A stretch of DNA of 41,437 bases, from NCBI RefSeq assembly GCF_021556475.1, contig NZ_JAKGBZ010000033.1, positions 1 through 41,437 on the forward strand. Reading direction: 5' to 3'. Within the stretch, counting starts at the first letter, position 1; every line of letters starts with the position of its first letter. The stretch comes from Acidiphilium iwatense. Its GTDB lineage: Bacteria; Pseudomonadota; Alphaproteobacteria; Acetobacterales; Acetobacteraceae. Both the position numbers and the translations under genes were made by a program. Below, in pieces: positions 34,286 through 41,437 of the stretch. A model generated the notes under the pieces. The model was given only the letters and a program-made list of their open reading frames with translations. It was not told where the DNA came from and searched no databases.

Positions 34286-37261
34286 TCAACCTTCCAGCAA
34301 TTGTTCCACCAGGGCGTCGATTTTCGTGGCGACGCCGGAGGCGACCAGCGCATCGCGGATGGCACGGCGCTGGGTGGTGAAATAGGCGCTTTCCGCCAGT
34401 TCGACCCTGGCCGCGATGCTCTCCGCCTCGACGGCCGCCGCCGCGAGGGCGCGGTGCAGGGCAATTTTGCGATCGTATTCCGGGATACGCAATTCCCAGA
34501 CCAGATTGTCGAAATCCCGCGCGCCGCCCTGGCCTTTCGACTGCATATCAGTAATTCGCCTGCGCGCCGCTTCCGAATTGATGATCGCGCAGAGATATTG
34601 CCCCTCAGCGCGCGAACGCAGCGCTGTCCAGTAGGCTTTATGCTCCACCAAGTATTCAGGATTTTCGACAATAGTTGCACTTGGTAAGGTGCCGGACGCA
34701 GCATAAACCACCCGCAATCCGGTGTTCGGCAGTTGCAGCGACAATCCTCGCACATGATCCAAGCGCTGCCGCAGCGTCATTTTCGGCTTGCCGGCGCCGT
34801 CCTTCCGCGCGTTCGCGTCCCACGCCGCCTCGGTCTGGCGCAGCCAGCGCGCCAGATGGATATGCCCGTAGGCGGCGGCGTCCTTGGCGTCCAGAACCTT
34901 CAGCCCATCGGCCGGAATAACCGCCAGCGGCGTGCGCAGCAGCCGGAACGGCGCCAGGCTTTCGCCGAGCAGCACATGGCGCAGAAACTGGTTTTCCACC
35001 GGCCCGCGCGGCGGGGTCAGCGTGTTCCACGGCGCCTTGTCCAGCGCGCCGGCCAGTCCCTCGACCACCGGCGCGGCCTCGTTCACACCCAACCGGCCGG
35101 CCTCCGCGCGTTCGACGAAAAAGAACCGGCGCGGCACGATGGTCGCTCCCTGCCGGAATCGCGCCCGATAAGCCGAAACGCCGGCAAGCGTCGGCATCGG
35201 CGGCCAGACATCCCGCCGCGCGACAAGCGTCTTGTCCGCCTCGGCCTCGGTCGCGTCGCGCCGGTTCAGCACGCCGGCATAGCGGGTGACCTGGGCGGGT
35301 AACCCCACGGCATCCGCGCGGGTGCCGATGATCACCGAAGCCGGCACCGGAAACAGCGGTTTGACCCGCTCGTCGAAGCTCCAGGCCTCGGTGATCCGCA
35401 GCGATCCGTTGGTGCCGAAATCGCCCGCGCGCAGCCCGGCATAGGCCGGCCGGTTCAGCGCGGCATAGGGCAGCACGAAGCCGATCCGCCCGCCCGGCTT
35501 CAGATAAAGCTCCACCGCGCGCGCCATGAACAGCGCCGACAGATCCTGCTGGGTCGCCAGCACGCCGCCGACCCAGAGATTCCGTTTTTTACAGGCCTCG
35601 CGAACCTGTTTCATCATGCCCGCGCTCATGAACCGGAACGCGACCCAGGGCGGATTGCCGAGCACCACATCGGCGCGCTGCTTCGGCTTTGACAGCCATA
35701 ACGGCCGTTGCAGATTGCGGATCACATAGGGCCAGATGCCGTCCCGCCCGTCATCGTACAGCGATTTGAGATGGGCATAGGTATCGCGCAGAGTCTCGGC
35801 GTCTTGCGCGGTCACGCCCGCGATGTGCCGGAGCTGCCGATATACCGTCGCCGGCGCCTCGGCATGGGCCAGGCCATCGGTCAGGGCCTGCAAGGCAGGC
35901 TCGAACCGCGCCTGTTCCTCGGCGAAGCCGCCCGGAATCGTCAGCGGCTTCGCGTTCGGCACCGCGACGCGAACCTCCTGCGCATCGCCCAGATCGACCA
36001 CGTTCCATTGCAGCGCATCGCCGAGATAGACCGGCACGGTGATCAGATCGCGCGCCCCGCCGAGGGCCGGGCCGAGCGCGAGCAGCCAGGTCACGCGGGC
36101 GAAAATCACCGCGACCGGGTGGACATCCATGCCATGCACCTGCGCGCAGGCGGCGCGCAGCGCATCCCGCCTGCCCCACCCCGCCGCCTCGGCGGCGCCG
36201 AGCAGCGCCCGCACCGCGTGAAACAGGAACGTGCCCGAACCGCAGGCCGGGTCCAGCACGCGCTGGGTGAGCGGCGCAGTGACGACGGCGCGGGTCAGCT
36301 TCGCCGCCAGCCAGTCCGGCGTGTAGTATTCGCCGAGATCGTGGCGCTGCGCCGGGTCGATCAGGCTTTCGTAGAGCGCCTTCAGCACGTCGGTCTGCGC
36401 ACTCTGCAACCGGAACCGGCGGATTTCGCCCACCATGCGCGCGACCAGATCCCGGCCGCGCTGATCGAGCAGAATCCAGTCGAAAAAATCGCTTTCGACC
36501 GCGCCATGGATACCGGCCTCCGCCAGGGCTGAACCGGACAAAATCGCCTCCGGCCCGGTGGCGGGAAGCTCGAAAATCGCCGCCGCGATGGTTTTGGCGA
36601 TGATGGTCAGATAGGTGTGCTGAAGGAACAGCCCGTCATCGCCGATCGGCGTGCCATAGACCTCGCGCAGCAGCCCGTCCCATAGCTGGCGCTTCAGCGC
36701 CACCTCGGGATGCCCGGCGAAATCCTGCCAGAGCGCCGCCAGCACCCGCCGGGCATGGCCGAACACCATGCTGTCGCGGCCCAGGGCGCGCTGCATCGAG
36801 AGCGGTTCCGCCGGCAGATCGTCGCGCGCGCCGAGTGCCGGTTCCAGCCATGCCAGCAGGGCCGGCCCCTGATCGGCCCTGGTGACGTGGCGGCTGATTT
36901 CGGCCAGCGCTCCGTTGGTCCATTCATAGGCGATGAACGTCGCGCCGTCGGTCGCGATGCCGAGAAATTTCCGTTCGGTCTGACGCTCCCGCTCGGCGAG
37001 ATAGTCGGGCAGCTTGCGTTCGACATCGCCCAGTTCCTGGCGCAGGTCGCGCTTGAATTCGAACACCGTGCCGGCGAACATCGTGTCGATCCGGCCATGC
37101 ACGCGCGGCAGCCGCACTTCATGGTCGATCTCGCTCCAGGCGATGCCGAAGCCGTTGCGCAATATGTCCCCGATCAGGGTGCGCACCGCCTCGTGCCCAG
37201 GCCGGGCGGCAAGGCGGGTCATGATTTCGGGCAGATTATCGCGGCGCCATTGGTTCGACAT
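34286..37261 (-). CDS. Single-chain restriction-modification enzyme (type IIG-like, N6-adenine methylase)
   Basis: 991 residues. An N-terminal PD-(D/E)xK-like nuclease shows Asp59 (GRIDTMF), Glu68 and Lys70 (VFEFK). A helical linker leads to an N6-adenine methyltransferase with DPACGSGTFLF (motif I, near 337) and GNPPWVAF (motif IV, near 535), and the C-terminal third probably recognises DNA. No separate specificity or methylase gene is present, so one protein should both cut and protect DNA as in Eco57I/MmeI-like enzymes. Phage restriction is inferred. The ATG lies 47 bases from a divergent small gene. Confidence 0.85.
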   Translation of the reverse strand: MSNQWRRDNLPEIMTRLAARPGHEAVRTLIGDILRNGFGIAWSEIDHEVRLPRVHGRIDTMFAGTVFEFKRDLRQELGDVERKLPDYLAERERQTERKFLGIATDGATFIAYEWTNGALAEISRHVTRADQGPALLAWLEPALGARDDLPAEPLSMQRALGRDSMVFGHARRVLAALWQDFAGHPEVALKRQLWDGLLREVYGTPIGDDGLFLQHTYLTIIAKTIAAAIFELPATGPEAILSGSALAEAGIHGAVESDFFDWILLDQRGRDLVARMVGEIRRFRLQSAQTDVLKALYESLIDPAQRHDLGEYYTPDWLAAKLTRAVVTAPLTQRVLDPACGSGTFLFHAVRALLGAAEAAGWGRRDALRAACAQVHGMDVHPVAVIFARVTWLLALGPALGGARDLITVPVYLGDALQWNVVDLGDAQEVRVAVPNAKPLTIPGGFAEEQARFEPALQALTDGLAHAEAPATVYRQLRHIAGVTAQDAETLRDTYAHLKSLYDDGRDGIWPYVIRNLQRPLWLSKPKQRADVVLGNPPWVAFRFMSAGMMKQVREACKKRNLWVGGVLATQQDLSALFMARAVELYLKPGGRIGFVLPYAALNRPAYAGLRAGDFGTNGSLRITEAWSFDERVKPLFPVPASVIIGTRADAVGLPAQVTRYAGVLNRRDATEAEADKTLVARRDVWPPMPTLAGVSAYRARFRQGATIVPRRFFFVERAEAGRLGVNEAAPVVEGLAGALDKAPWNTLTPPRGPVENQFLRHVLLGESLAPFRLLRTPLAVIPADGLKVLDAKDAAAYGHIHLARWLRQTEAAWDANARKDGAGKPKMTLRQRLDHVRGLSLQLPNTGLRVVYAASGTLPSATIVENPEYLVEHKAYWTALRSRAEGQYLCAIINSEAARRRITDMQSKGQGGARDFDNLVWELRIPEYDRKIALHRALAAAAVEAESIAARVELAESAYFTTQRRAIRDALVASGVATKIDALVEQLLEG

Positions 37262-37308
37262 TGCCGTCTGCCCTACACGCCGGCGCGCGAATCGGCTAGG
37301 GTGGCGTC

Positions 37309-37650
37309 ATGAGCCGTTCCAGCCATCGCGATCAGCCGGATATGTTCGCCTCGCTTGACGACGAATCCCGGCCCGCGCGCTACGTTTATGAAGACTACAT
37401 GCTGGAGATCCGCCGCCCGCAATTGCAGGCGCAGTTGAAGCAGGTGCGGGAGGCAAAAATCTTCCCCTGGAAGAACCTGACCGACGCGCTGCTGGCCGAG
37501 GAAACCTTCAACGGCATGGCGTTCAATTTCCCGCCCGAGGAGGGCCGCGCCGCGATGATCGCCTATGCCAAGGAAATCAGCCGGCTCTATGCCCTGATCG
37601 AGGAACCCTGGACGCCGATGATCTATTCCTGCCCAGGACGCTGGCTCTGA
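37309..37650 (+). CDS. Conserved-looking small protein of unknown function
   Basis: 113 residues, not recognised. It is a soluble, mostly helical protein with EDYMLEIRRPQLQAQLKQVR, FPWKNLTDALLAEE and a Trp/Pro-rich end (EEPWTPMIYSCPGRWL). It fits the local codon use and has its own reading frame between the divergent restriction gene and the convergent DUF4239 gene. Its start is at the ATG in a poor ribosome-binding context. No function is offered. Confidence 0.6.
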   Translation: MSRSSHRDQPDMFASLDDESRPARYVYEDYMLEIRRPQLQAQLKQVREAKIFPWKNLTDALLAEETFNGMAFNFPPEEGRAAMIAYAKEISRLYALIEEPWTPMIYSCPGRWL

Positions 37651-37663
37651 TCCCTCCTCGCGA

Positions 37664-38425
37664 CTAACGGACCGCATTGGGCCGCAAGCTCGCCTCCAGC
37701 CGTTCCATGCTGTGCTGACTGATGGTCAGCAGCCCGGCGCGCGGCGTATCCAGCTCCGCGATCAGGCCGAGAACGATCGCCAGGATCACCGGCAGCGCGG
37801 CAAGGGTCGCGCGATACCGGCCCCGCAGCAGCAGCCCGGTGAAGAAGCTGGCCCCCGCCGTCACCGTGATCAGCACGACCCACACCGTTCCCGGCAGGCG
37901 GTTGTGCCGGGCCGCGTCGCGCTCCGCTTCGAGATCGATCGTCTGGTTGAGCGAACGGATGAAACTGCCGGTGATCGCGTTCGGTGCCACCGCTGACGCC
38001 TGTTCCGCGATGCGCCAGAGTGCGACCTGCAGCCGCGCGGCCGAGGCTTCGGCGGCGGCGATTTCGTGACGATCCTCGGCCGCCCCGAAATAGGCCAGCC
38101 GCGCCGTCACATAACGCCGCAGCAAAGGCCGCGCCGCATCGCGCAGATCGGGCGCGAGCAGGCCGGCGCGCAGATAGGTCGTGCCGATCGCGTTGGCTTC
38201 GTCGACCACCAGCGAGCGCCTCTGCTCGTAGCGCGACAATGCCATGCTGAAGCTGAATCCCAGCATCAGCCCTGCAAGGCCGAGCACGGCGCCCTGCACC
38301 GGCCCAAGCGGTGTTTCCGACCCGGCATCGTCGGCGGCCAGACGCTGGCCGAGCCAGGTGGCGAACCCGAGCAGAACGGCCATGATCAGGGCGAGCAGCG
38401 GCGGATGATCGATAACGATGCGCAT
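37664..38425 (-). CDS. DUF4239 family membrane protein
   Basis: 253 residues. Two N-terminal helices (about 5-25, 44-66) and two C-terminal helices (about 180-200, 203-222) flank a cytoplasmic helical region with RRSLVVDEANAIGTTYLRA, the DUF4239/bestrophin-like hallmark. The family is of uncertain function, possibly anion channel-like. The ATG at 38425 was chosen over a TTG at 38440. Confidence 0.8.
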   Translation of the reverse strand: MRIVIDHPPLLALIMAVLLGFATWLGQRLAADDAGSETPLGPVQGAVLGLAGLMLGFSFSMALSRYEQRRSLVVDEANAIGTTYLRAGLLAPDLRDAARPLLRRYVTARLAYFGAAEDRHEIAAAEASAARLQVALWRIAEQASAVAPNAITGSFIRSLNQTIDLEAERDAARHNRLPGTVWVVLITVTAGASFFTGLLLRGRYRATLAALPVILAIVLGLIAELDTPRAGLLTISQHSMERLEASLRPNAVR

Positions 38426-38484
38426 CCGCACAGTGTGCAATGCCGAATCGAACGGCGCAACCGCCCGGCGCCATCAGAATTGCT

Positions 38485-39516
38485 CTAACGCAGCGCCGCC
38501 AGACCGGCGGTAACCGCCTTGCGCATCAATGTCGGCATCGGCGTATCGACGGGAGCGGCGGTCAAACCGCGCGGCAGAACAACGACCGAGGCCGCCATCA
38601 CCCGAAGCGAAAGCTCGAAATGGGTGAATACGTGGCGGATCGTGCCGGCATCGCGCCAGTCGGTCGCGGCAATTGGCGGTTCGGTCTCGGGCATTGCGCT
38701 CTCCCAGTCCGTTCCGGGCAATTCGAACATGCCGCCGAGCAGCCCCTTGGGTGGCCGGCGGCGCAACCCGATCATTCCCACCGAGTCGCGGAGCAGGAAG
38801 ACCGTGCCGAACCGCACCGGCCGCACGGCTTTTTTCTCCTTGCGCGGCAACTCCTCCGCGATGCCGCGCCGATGCGCGCTACAAGCGTCACGCCACGGGC
38901 AGATCATGCACGATGGATTGCGCGGCGTGCAGATTGTCGCGCCCAGATCGAACAGCGCCTGGGCGAAATCGCTCGGCGCGCGCCGCGCCGCGGCCTGCTC
39001 GCCCAATCGCGCGGCCGCGGCCGCGATTGTCGGCTTCGCCTTCGGTAACGATGCCTCGATCGCGAATATCCGCGCCGCCACCCGCTCGACATTGCCATCC
39101 ACCGGCACCACCGGACGATCGAAAGCGATCGCGCCGATCGCCGCCGCCGTGTACCCCCCGATACCCGGCAACGCCCGCAATGCCTCGATCGTTTCGGGAA
39201 ATCCGCCCATCCCGGCGACCACGCGGGCGCAGGCGATCAGGTTCCTGGCGCGGGCATAGTAGCCGAGCCCGGCCCAGAGCCCGAGCACATCGTCTTCCGG
39301 TGCCTGCGCCAAAGCCGCGACCGTCGGAAACCGCTCGATGAACCGGCGGAAATACGGTATCACCGCGCCTACCGTGGTCTGCTGCAGCATGATCTCGCTG
39401 AGCCAGACACGGTAGGGATCGGCGCGCACGCCCGGTGCTGCGCGCCAGGGCAGCTCGCGCCGATGGGCGCGATACCAGCGGAGCAGAAGTGCTGAGGATG
39501 GCGGATCAAGGCTCAC
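38485..39516 (-). CDS. mutY: A/G-specific adenine glycosylase
   Basis: 343 residues. Removes adenine mispaired with 8-oxoguanine. The helix-hairpin-helix LPGIGGYTAAAIG is followed by the catalytic Asp in VPVDGNVERVAAR. The iron-sulfur site is C-x6-C-x2-C-x5-C (from ICTPRNPSCMICPWRDAC), and a NUDIX-like C-domain follows (GLRRRPPKGLLGGMFELPG). The GTG at 39516 is the likely start. It overlaps the divergent dciA gene by 19 bases, so each start lies in the other's coding sequence. Confidence 0.93.
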   Translation of the reverse strand: MSLDPPSSALLLRWYRAHRRELPWRAAPGVRADPYRVWLSEIMLQQTTVGAVIPYFRRFIERFPTVAALAQAPEDDVLGLWAGLGYYARARNLIACARVVAGMGGFPETIEALRALPGIGGYTAAAIGAIAFDRPVVPVDGNVERVAARIFAIEASLPKAKPTIAAAAARLGEQAAARRAPSDFAQALFDLGATICTPRNPSCMICPWRDACSAHRRGIAEELPRKEKKAVRPVRFGTVFLLRDSVGMIGLRRRPPKGLLGGMFELPGTDWESAMPETEPPIAATDWRDAGTIRHVFTHFELSLRVMAASVVVLPRGLTAAPVDTPMPTLMRKAVTAGLAALR

Positions 39517-40019
39517 GGAAACGCTCAGTGACGGCAAAAGCCCCGCCTGTCGAGCCGGCGCGGCACTATGCGCCGCGCGGCATCGCCGCGCTGATCGCGC
39601 CGGTGCTGCGCCCCGCTTTGCGCCGCCGGGGCGCCGCGCTCGCGACATTGCTTGAAGACTGGCCGGCGGTCGTCGGTCCCGGCATCGCGGCGCGCAGCCT
39701 GCCGGTGAAATGCGCCGCCGGCACGCTCACCATCGGCTGCGCCGGCCCCGACGCGCTGGAATTTCAGCACATGGCGCCGGCCCTGATCGCGCGGATCAAT
39801 CTCGCCTTGGGCGGCCAGATCGTCGCGCGGCTGCGCTTCGTCAGCCTGCCCGCCGCCGATCGCGTGAAGCCGGGCCGGTCAGAAATCGGACGCGATCAGC
39901 TCGGCGCCGCTCTCGTCGCTCCGGTGGATGCCGCCGCCCTGCCGGACGGACCGATCGGCGATGCCCTGGCGCGGCTGGCGCGCGGCCTTCGCACGCGCCG
40001 GAGTTCCGGCCTTGGATAG
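39498..40019 (+). CDS. dciA: DciA family (DUF721) replicative helicase-loading protein
   Basis: 173 residues. DciA loads the DnaB helicase in bacteria lacking DnaC/DnaI. The DUF721 core is visible: EDWPAVVGPGIAARSLPVKC, then GTLTIGCAGPDALEFQHM and the LINLAL-type helix ARINLALGG. The C-terminal third is Ala/Arg-rich. The ATG at 39498 is preceded by an AGAAG site. Its last 141 bases are antisense to the end of the EAL gene. In other alphaproteobacteria dsbA and smc often follow; here the order is broken. Confidence 0.85.
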   Translation: MADQGSRKRSVTAKAPPVEPARHYAPRGIAALIAPVLRPALRRRGAALATLLEDWPAVVGPGIAARSLPVKCAAGTLTIGCAGPDALEFQHMAPALIARINLALGGQIVARLRFVSLPAADRVKPGRSEIGRDQLGAALVAPVDAAALPDGPIGDALARLARGLRTRRSSGLG

Positions 40020-41108
40020 GCCATGCGCGATCACCGCCTCGGTCAGCAGAACGCGCACCCGCTCCGCCGCGGCATGAACCGCGGCGGTTTTCAGCGTGTC
40101 CTGATCGGTCAGCGCCATCAGATCGGCATAGGCGACGCCCAGCGGCGCCCGGTCGAGCCCGGCGCGGCGCAGGAATCCCTCCAGTGACAATTTCGAATCG
40201 CGGCGCAGATAATGCACCAGCGAGGCTTCGTTCGGCGCGAACAGAAACACCCTGAGCCAGCGCGTATGCAGCGCGAAGGCGCCGAGCATGGTTCGCGGCG
40301 GTCCCTTGATCGGCCGGCCGGCGCCGCCGGCGAGCCAGGACGACAGCGCGGCTTCCGGCATCGGCCGGGCGATCCCGAAGCCCTGCACCATCGGCGCACC
40401 CATGATGCGCAGCGCATCGAGCATGTCGAGCGTCTCGACGCCTTCGACGCAGAGCTTCATGCCAAGCTCCTGCGCCATCGTGACGAAAGCGGCGAGGAAG
40501 ACGAGGTCATTCGGGTTCTGCGCGACATCGGCAAGAAACGCCTTGTCGATCTTGAGGTAATCGACCGGCAGGCGCTGCACCCGCTTGAGGGTCGAGAACT
40601 CGACCCCGAGATCGTCGATCGCGATCGCCACGCCGGCGCGGCGCAGGATCTCCAGTTCGTGGCGCGCCATTCCGAGATCGGGAAATTCATGGCTTTCGAG
40701 CAGTTCGACGATTAACCGTCCGGGCAAGATCGAGCCTGCCGCCAGCGCCGCCTCGATCGTCGCCGACACCGAACCGCGCGACAGAACCTCGGCATCGACA
40801 TTGATCGACAGGCTGAGCGCGGGTGCGACCGCCGCGAGGTGTCGCAAATAGGCGATGCCCCGGCGCAGCACGCTCTGGAACAAAATCTCCCGGTCCTCGG
40901 CGGTTAGTTGGGGGAGAAAGGCGTCCGGCTGGATCAGCCGGTCGCCGTCGCGCAGCCGGGCCAGCGCCTCGATCGCGATCACCTCGCCGCGGCGCACCGC
41001 GATGATCGGCTGATAATGCACCTCGATACGATCTTCGGCCACCAGGGCACGATAACGAGATCGCGCGACGTTACTCCCCATCATCGACCGGCGCCGATCG
41101 GCTGACAT
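39879..41108 (-). CDS. EAL-domain cyclic di-GMP phosphodiesterase
   Basis: 409 residues, no GGDEF domain and no membrane helix. The EAL domain (about 20-260) keeps the catalytic set: Glu in IEALARLR, Asn in SINVD, the Glu pair in VELLES, Asp-Asp in AIDDLG, Lys in KIDKAF, Glu in VEGVET and Gln in VQGFGIARP, so activity is likely. The following 130 residues (NEASLVHYLRRDSKLSLEGF onward) are not recognised. The end is basic and overlaps dciA antisense by 141 bases. The start could be the ATG at 41108 or one at 41084. The 222 bases upstream up to the transposase stop hold no clear gene. Confidence 0.85.
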   Translation of the reverse strand: MSADRRRSMMGSNVARSRYRALVAEDRIEVHYQPIIAVRRGEVIAIEALARLRDGDRLIQPDAFLPQLTAEDREILFQSVLRRGIAYLRHLAAVAPALSLSINVDAEVLSRGSVSATIEAALAAGSILPGRLIVELLESHEFPDLGMARHELEILRRAGVAIAIDDLGVEFSTLKRVQRLPVDYLKIDKAFLADVAQNPNDLVFLAAFVTMAQELGMKLCVEGVETLDMLDALRIMGAPMVQGFGIARPMPEAALSSWLAGGAGRPIKGPPRTMLGAFALHTRWLRVFLFAPNEASLVHYLRRDSKLSLEGFLRRAGLDRAPLGVAYADLMALTDQDTLKTAAVHAAAERVRVLLTEAVIAHGLSKAGTPARAKAARQPRQGIADRSVRQGGGIHRSDESGAELIASDF

Positions 41109-41317
41109 GTCAAGCGAATGCCCACTTGTCGGCGCCTAATGCCGAATCCCAATGGCAAACCCCTGTTCGCCAACCTCATTGCAAGATGCGACGGATCACG
41201 ACGACAAGGGCTGAATCAATTTCATTCAGAGAGATCCCGCATAACCCCAGTCCAGCACAACGAGACATGAGCACACCAATGCACTTATCGACGGAGAATT
41301 CTTGAAAAATCACATAG

Positions 41318-41345
41318 TACCCCGAGTCGCTCATAGTGCGGGGTA
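41318..41345 (-). terminator. Hairpin at the transposase stop codon
   Basis: TACCCCG (41318-41324) pairs perfectly with CGGGGTA (41339-41345), with a 14-base loop holding the transposase stop. On the minus strand the stem is followed by a GATTTTT run. It may be the gene's terminator, part of the insertion-sequence end, or both. Confidence 0.45.
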
Positions 41346-41437
41346 TAGCCGCTTCAGTTTGATGCGGGCGTTTGCGGTGGTGAAGTGCCAGTTGGCCTTG
41401 ACGTGATCCCTATTGCGGGTGCGCTCCCATGCGGCGA
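41331..41437 (-). CDS. IS630-family transposase, C-terminal end (partial)
   Basis: Only the last 34 residues fall in the window, ending at a TGA (41333-41331); the rest runs off the right edge. The sequence AAWERTRNRDHVKANWHFTT followed by NARIKLKRLYPAL is characteristic of the end of IS630-family transposases (the DHV and ARIKLKRLYP blocks). These use a DDE reaction and target TA dinucleotides. Whether the copy is intact cannot be judged. It lies 222 bases upstream of the EAL start. Confidence 0.8.
   Translation of the reverse strand, partial: AAWERTRNRDHVKANWHFTTANARIKLKRLYPAL

Overview
The window is GC-rich chromosomal DNA of an alphaproteobacterium. Class III-like PHA synthase genes with phaR and phaA, the orders secA|ppiC-argJ, map-radC, comF-grx-DUF1178 and mutY|dciA, and a 154-residue L13 suggest Acetobacteraceae, perhaps Acidiphilium-like. 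That assignment is inference from gene content, not a database result. Coding is dense, no gap between genes exceeds about 250 bases, and I saw no rRNA, tRNA or CRISPR array.

Layout. 1-1.8 kb: sugar nucleotide epimerase and gmhA (surface glycan), minus strand, ending at an intrinsic terminator. 1.9-8.4 kb: secreted fasciclin protein, argJ and ppiC (minus), then divergent secA with a small exported DUF2380 gene coupled to it. 8.4-10 kb: hotdog thioesterase and rplM-rpsI (minus). 10-18.1 kb: a storage-carbon region. On the minus strand phaR, a GH15 glucoamylase-like enzyme and a nucleotide-sugar epimerase overlap by 4 bases at each junction. On the plus strand are a short PhaE-like gene, a class III-like phaC, phaA and the two CoA-transferase subunits.

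18.2-22.3 kb: a GMC flavin oxidoreductase faces a tight four-gene minus-strand operon (DoxX, cupin, SMP-30 lactonase, double VOC protein). It looks like an oxidative sugar or lactone module of unknown substrate. 22.4-30.4 kb: housekeeping genes, namely cysteine synthase, rhodanese, MFS transporter, map, radC, SAM methyltransferase, comF, glutaredoxin, DUF1178, gamma-carbonic anhydrase-like protein and a lipoprotein. 30.4-33.6 kb: a RamB/ScfR-type regulator divergent from isocitrate lyase, with a RamB-like inverted repeat between them over the regulator's promoter.

33.6-37.3 kb: a defence islet of a single-chain restriction-modification enzyme followed by the mntA/hepT toxin-antitoxin pair. 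37.3-41.1 kb: an orphan small gene, a DUF4239 membrane protein, mutY, dciA and an EAL phosphodiesterase whose end overlaps dciA antisense by 141 bases. The window closes in the 3' end of an IS630-family transposase.

The storage region and isocitrate lyase join functionally. Thiolase, CoA-transferase and PHA synthase make and mobilise polyhydroxybutyrate, and the acetyl-CoA released can re-enter through the glyoxylate shunt under the acyl-responsive regulator. The most interesting leads are the short PhaE-like partner of PhaC, the PhaR-glucoamylase operon, the GMC/lactonase cluster, the ScfR operator and the dciA/EAL overlap.
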